A stretch of DNA of 9,591 nucleotides, from the NCBI GenBank assembly GCA_017432405.1, contig JAFRJF010000205.1, positions 1-9,591 on the forward strand, given 5' to 3'. Every line of letters begins with the position of its first letter. Within the stretch, counting starts at the first letter, position 1. The position numbers were made by a program, and so were the translations under genes. Below the pieces are notes generated by a model. It worked only from the letters and a program-made list of their open reading frames with translations, was not told where the DNA came from and made no database searches. Source of the stretch: Clostridia bacterium. GTDB lineage: Bacteria > Bacillota_A > Clostridia > Christensenellales > Aristaeellaceae. Shown here in pieces: positions 6,526 through 9,591 of this stretch.

Positions 6526-9159
6526 ATGCTACCCATCATGGTTCCGATACAGCGAAATCTGGACCTGGACGCGGACGTGGGGCAGTTTTCGATCTACACC
6601 CGGCTGGAGGGCTTCGTGACCGTGGCGGCGCTGGCACGGATCGCACCGGGGCACGGCGAGGCGACGGCGAACGGCGTGAGGCTGAGCCGCTGGGAGAGCG
6701 TGGTCCTGAAGGGCGTCACGCTGCTGTTCCTGCCCATTTCTGAGGCCATGCCGGGCTACGGCCAGCGCTGCCGCGTGGCGCTGAGGGGCTTTCGCACCCC
6801 CAGCGGGCTGCCCTTTGCTCCCTGCGCCTTCACGGTGACCGTCCTGCCCCGCAGGCAGCCGGACCCGGCCTTTGAGGCCCACGACGCCGCGGCCCTGGAG
6901 GCGGCCCGGGAGGGCATGGTGCTGCTGCGCAACGAAAATGGCGCGCTGCCCCTGCCCGCGGACATCACGCTCAACTGCCTGGGCTCGGCCCAGCACTGGT
7001 GGCGCTGCTCGATGGCCGGGGCCTCGCGGATCAACCCCCGCCAGAGGCCCGGGTTCCACCAGGCCGTGGCGGAGCACAGCGCCTTCCGGGTGAACGCCGC
7101 GCTGTCGGATTTCTACCGCCGCGCCCGGCATGACGAGCTGCCCGGCGAGGACCTGCTGGCCGAAGCGCGGGCGAACGGCGGCCCGGCGCTGGTGTTCATC
7201 GCCCGGCAGTGGGGCGAGATGATGGACCTGCGGGATATCCCAGGGGAGTTCCGCCTCAGCGACGCCGAGCTGGCGCTGCTGCACCGGGCCCGGGAGCGCT
7301 TTGACCGGGTGATCGTGATCCTGAACACCGGCGGCCCGATCGACATGACCTGGCTCAAGGAAATCGACGTGGACGCGGTGCTGTTCACCGGCTATGCGGG
7401 CATGCTGTCAGCCCGGGCGCTGGTGGAGCTGCTGGACGGGCGGGTCAACCCCTCCGGCCACCTGCCGGACACCTGGCCCTGGCGCTTTTCGGACAATCCC
7501 GTAAGCAAAAACTTCCCCCAGCGCCCGGCGGACGCGCCCTACGTCCACGAGGACGCCATCGGGGTGCGGGTGGTCTATGAAGAGGACATCTACATGGGCT
7601 ACCGCTGGTTCGACAGCTTCGCCGTGCCCGTGGCCTTCCCCTTCGGGCACGGGCTGAGCTACACCGCCTTCGAGCTGACGCCCCTCGGCGTGCAGCGGCA
7701 GGGGGACGACGTGCGCGTCCGGGTGTCGGTGCGCAACAGCGGCCAGAGGGCGGGCAAGGCCGTGGCCCAGCTGTACGTCGCGCCGCCCAGGGGCAGGCTG
7801 GAAAAGCCCGACCACGTGCTGGTGGGCTTTGAAAAGACGGCCCTGCTGGCGCCGGGGGAGGCGCAGGCGCTGGAAATTGCCTTGCGCCTGGAGGACGCGG
7901 CCTCCTTTGACGAGGCCCGGAGCGCCTGGGCGCTGGAGGCGGGGGAATACGGCCTGTTCGTCGGCCAGAGCCTCGGCAGCCTGATTCCTGTGGGAAAGCT
8001 GGCGCTTGAGGCGCGGACCCTGCGCCAAGTGGCGGCGGTGGCCCCGCCGATGGAGGACTTCAAGCGCCTGACCCGCGCCGACCCGACGGTGGACGGAGCG
8101 AAGTCCCACACCGTGCCCCTGGGCCAGCAGATCGCCGTGCCCGCGCCCCGGGTGGAGGCGCGAAGCCGTAGGGGCGCTCTCCGAGCGCCCGCGGGCGATT
8201 GGAAATCGCCCCTACAAGGGCAACGCGAAGCCGTAGGGGTGCTCTCCGAGCGCCCGCGGGGGAAGATCCTTTGGCAGGAGGTGCGTCAGGACCCGTCGAA
8301 GCTGTCGGCCTTCGTGGGCCAGCTGTCCCTTCTGGACCTGTGCCGCTTGAACGTCTGCGCCGGTTCCCGTTGGCTGCCTGGGCAGGACGGCATGGCAGGC
8401 CACACGCCACCGCTGAAGGCCTATGGACTGCCGAGCTTCTGTGCCTCGGATGCCAACGCGGGGCTGAACCTGAAGCGGCGGAACGTGGGCTTTCCCGCCA
8501 GCAGTGTGATCGCGGCCACCTTCAACAGAGCCATCGCCGAAGGGGTGGGCCGGGTCGTGGCGGCGGAATGCCCCGCCCACGGCGTGGACCTGGTGCTGGC
8601 CCCGGGCATGAACCTGCATCGCAGCCCGCTGTGCGGACGCCACCCGGAGTACTTCTCCGAGGACCCCTACCTGACCGGCGTGATGGCGGCCTGCCATGCC
8701 CGGGGGCTGGAGTCAGGCGGCGTGGGCAGCTGCTACAAGCACCTGTTCTGCAACAACGCCGAGCTGGGCCGCCTGGGCAGCCACAGCATTGTCTCCCGGC
8801 AGGCCCTGCGGGAGCTGTATTTCCGGGCCTTCGAGATCGCCTTCCGAATGTACCGCCCCCGCTCGGTGATGACCAGCTACAACGCCCTGAACGGCATCTA
8901 CCCCGGCGAAAGCCGGGCCCTGCTGGAGGACCTGCTGCGCGGGGAATGGGGCTTTGAGGGCTTCGTGATGTCCGACTGGGGCAGCGTGCGCACCGTCAGC
9001 GCGGTGGAGATGGTCAACGCCGGCAACAGCTGGATCACCCCCGGCGGCCCCCTGTGGGTGCAGCGCATCTGGAATGCCGCCCGCCGGGGCGAGATCTCCA
9101 GAGAGACGCTGGAGGAGAATGTGATGTGGCTGCTCAAGGGGATGGAGGGCAACTACTGA
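6526..9159 (+). CDS. GH3 beta-glucosidase-like enzyme with reversed domain order
   Basis: This 877-residue protein has no signal peptide and should act in the cytoplasm, releasing terminal beta-linked sugars, probably glucose, by a retaining mechanism. The order is reversed from the usual GH3. After about 110 residues of a beta-rich lead comes the alpha/beta sandwich module (EGMVLLRNENGALPL at 129-143, FPFGHGLSYT at 371-380). A fibronectin-III-like domain follows (about 384-495; KPDHVLVGF at 427-435, EAGEYGLFVG at 471-480), and the TIM-barrel module comes last (about 590-877). In the barrel I see the sugar-binding Asp642 in SDANAG, GRHPEYFSEDP (704-714), Lys738-His739, and the nucleophile Asp817 in SDW. 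Reverse-ordered GH3 enzymes are known from Ruminococcus albus and Butyrivibrio fibrisolvens. AAGGAGG (6512-6518) lies 7 nt before the ATG. Linker residues 545-579 come from an inserted DNA repeat. Exact substrate is unknown. Confidence 0.9.
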   Translation: MLPIMVPIQRNLDLDADVGQFSIYTRLEGFVTVAALARIAPGHGEATANGVRLSRWESVVLKGVTLLFLPISEAMPGYGQRCRVALRGFRTPSGLPFAPCAFTVTVLPRRQPDPAFEAHDAAALEAAREGMVLLRNENGALPLPADITLNCLGSAQHWWRCSMAGASRINPRQRPGFHQAVAEHSAFRVNAALSDFYRRARHDELPGEDLLAEARANGGPALVFIARQWGEMMDLRDIPGEFRLSDAELALLHRARERFDRVIVILNTGGPIDMTWLKEIDVDAVLFTGYAGMLSARALVELLDGRVNPSGHLPDTWPWRFSDNPVSKNFPQRPADAPYVHEDAIGVRVVYEEDIYMGYRWFDSFAVPVAFPFGHGLSYTAFELTPLGVQRQGDDVRVRVSVRNSGQRAGKAVAQLYVAPPRGRLEKPDHVLVGFEKTALLAPGEAQALEIALRLEDAASFDEARSAWALEAGEYGLFVGQSLGSLIPVGKLALEARTLRQVAAVAPPMEDFKRLTRADPTVDGAKSHTVPLGQQIAVPAPRVEARSRRGALRAPAGDWKSPLQGQREAVGVLSERPRGKILWQEVRQDPSKLSAFVGQLSLLDLCRLNVCAGSRWLPGQDGMAGHTPPLKAYGLPSFCASDANAGLNLKRRNVGFPASSVIAATFNRAIAEGVGRVVAAECPAHGVDLVLAPGMNLHRSPLCGRHPEYFSEDPYLTGVMAACHARGLESGGVGSCYKHLFCNNAELGRLGSHSIVSRQALRELYFRAFEIAFRMYRPRSVMTSYNALNGIYPGESRALLEDLLRGEWGFEGFVMSDWGSVRTVSAVEMVNAGNSWITPGGPLWVQRIWNAARRGEISRETLEENVMWLLKGMEGNY
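8159..8260 (+). repeat. Palindromic GTAGGGGCG-type repeat, one full and one partial copy, inside the GH3 gene
   Basis: Two 37-nt direct copies, 8159-8195 and 8224-8260, differ at one base (C8175 versus T8240). The first copy is part of a full palindromic unit bounded by GTAGGGGCG (8168-8176) and CGCCCCTAC (8207-8215). It holds two internal hairpins: GGGCGCT (8172-8178) with AGCGCCC (8184-8190), and GGGCGATT (8193-8200) with AATCGCCC (8204-8211). The second copy lacks the right half. The copies are 65 nt apart, so they are read in two different frames of the host gene, with no stop in either. This is the architecture of a REP- or MITE-like intergenic repeat, lying here in the linker between two protein modules. 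Confidence 0.85.
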
Positions 9160-9188
9160 TTTGTCGCTCTGGCGACAAATCAGTAGTT
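9151..9188. terminator. 17-bp perfect hairpin overlapping the GH3 stop codon
   Basis: AACTACTGATTTGTCGC (9151-9167) pairs perfectly with GCGACAAATCAGTAGTT (9172-9188) around the loop TCTG. The last two sense codons and the TGA of the GH3 gene lie inside the left arm. There is no long U tract directly after it, although TTTT occurs at 9192-9195. It is the left end of the structured intergenic region and a likely terminator for the GH3 transcript. Confidence 0.65.
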
Positions 9189-9444
9189 AGGTTTTAGGTT
9201 ATAGGTTTTAGGTGTTAGGGAAGGTAGAAATCCTGATGGATTTCTTTTATTCAAAGGACCGAGAAACGTAGTAACTACTGCTGTTTCCTTTGAATCAAAC
9301 AAATCCCGTGGCCGAAGGCCTAGCGAAGCGTTAAGGGATTTGCGACGCGAAGATAGCCCTTTAGGGCACCACCCCTAAAACCCAACCCCTAACCCCTAAA
9401 ACCTGAATACTGATTTATCGAGCAAAGCTCGATAAATCAGTATT
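9160..9444. repeat. 285-bp noncoding region of nested inverted repeats, miniature-element-like
   Basis: No gene is visible here. Just inside the flanking hairpins are inverted tracts: AGGTTTTAGG (9189-9198) with further TTTTAGG/TTAGGG units to 9220, answered by CCCCTAAAACC/CCCCTAACC units at 9369-9404 (exact partner CCTAAAACCT, 9395-9404). Between them lie further dyads. AGAAATCC (9226-9233) pairs with GGATTTCT (9238-9245), followed by Ts. ATTCAAAGGA (9249-9258) pairs with TCCTTTGAAT (9286-9295). CAAATCCC (9300-9307) pairs with GGGATTTG (9335-9342) and encloses GGCC-GAA-GGCC (9310-9320). GCCC (9356-9359) pairs with GGGC (9364-9367). Ends that are inverted copies of each other, with no coding capacity, suggest a MITE-like or structured-RNA repeat. 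Confidence 0.6.
9406..9444. terminator. 18-bp perfect hairpin abutting the minus-strand gene's stop codon
   Basis: AATACTGATTTATCGAGC (9406-9423) pairs perfectly with GCTCGATAAATCAGTATT (9427-9444) around the loop AAA. On the plus strand it is followed at once by TT (completing TTTT, 9443-9446). On the minus strand it starts at the base after the TAA of the terminal gene. It shares ACTGATTT-x-TCG with the hairpin at 9151-9188. It probably acts as a bidirectional terminator. Confidence 0.65.
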
Positions 9445-9591
9445 TTACTGTCCCTTCATCTCCCTCAGCGCCGTGGCGAGGGCGTCGTACTCCCTGGCCA
9501 GTGCCTGGGGATTGTCGCCCTTTCGCGGCGCGGCCATCCGTCCGGCCAGGGCGGCCAGGCGCATCTCGAGGGCGGAGATTTGAAGCCGCGC
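9445..9591 (-). CDS. C-terminal fragment with coiled-coil-like tail, possibly ABC-F ATPase
   Basis: The minus strand is open from the window edge to TAA at 9447-9445, encoding the last 48 residues of a protein. The peptide is rich in Ala, Leu, Arg and Glu with heptad-like leucines. It runs LEMRLAAL (8-15), then a basic break with KGDNPQALAREYDAL (24-38), then LREMKGQ at the end. A short helix, a 'DPxxLAxxYxxL' break and a second helix is the pattern of the C-terminal coiled-coil extension of ABC-F ATPases (ribosome-associated translation factors). The ATPase motifs lie outside the window, so this is a tentative reading; any protein ending in an antiparallel coiled coil would look alike. The window ends before its start. 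Confidence 0.55.
   Translation of the reverse strand, partial: ARLQISALEMRLAALAGRMAAPRKGDNPQALAREYDALATALREMKGQ

Noticed and set aside
8159..8260. CRISPR array
   Set aside because: There are only two copies, the second unit is truncated, the internal part is palindromic, and the region is within an open gene. There is no regular spacer series and no cas gene is in view.
9186..9404. Telomere-like TTTTAGG/TTAGGGG tracts as a real linear-replicon end
   Set aside because: The tracts are short, imperfect and inverted, lie between two ordinary genes, and coding sequence continues on both sides.

Overview
The window looks like chromosomal DNA of an uncultured, high-GC member of the Bacillota, class Clostridia, probably gut- or rumen-associated. 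The grounds are the GC-rich third codon positions, the strong AGGAGG-type ribosome binding sites, the GTG and TTG starts, and gene products of types common in that group: a domain-swapped family 3 glycosidase, an 11-helix NSS transporter and an intracellular GH13 glucosidase. Placement below class level is inference.

Region 1 (1-2824, plus strand) is a NAD(P) salvage operon. It holds the last 27 codons of a nicotinamidase-like cysteine hydrolase, then nadE, nadD (start overlapping the nadE stop by 4 bp) and pncB. Together they can carry nicotinamide through nicotinate, NaMN and NaAD to NAD, the whole deamidating Preiss-Handler route in one gene cluster. Region 2 (2825-5957, plus) starts with a long hairpin whose right arm contains a good -35 box, followed by a 5' leader dyad, a GH13 alpha-glucosidase-like gene, a closely linked sodium-coupled amino-acid transporter gene that starts with TTG, and a terminator-like hairpin.

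Region 3 (about 5958-6525) holds a 105-residue minus-strand gene of unknown function, faintly like a helix-hairpin-helix or RNA polymerase alpha-CTD fold. Its strong sigma-A promoter coincides almost exactly with a 10-bp-arm inverted repeat, so it looks repressed or autoregulated. It is divergent from region 4 (6526-9159, plus), a cytoplasmic GH3 beta-glucosidase in which the usual domain order is reversed. The linker between its two modules is largely encoded by a palindromic GTAGGGGCG-type intergenic repeat that entered the gene. The repeat is present once whole and once partial, the two copies are read in different frames, and neither introduces a stop.

Region 4 ends in an unusual 285-bp noncoding stretch (9160-9444) packed with nested hairpins and flanked by two long perfect stems that abut or overlap the stop codons of the converging genes. 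Next to each stem is an inverted TTTTAGG/TTAGGGG-like tract. It resembles a composite miniature element or structured repeat that also serves as a bidirectional terminator. The last 147 bases encode the C-terminus of a minus-strand protein with a coiled-coil-like tail, perhaps an ABC-F ATPase.
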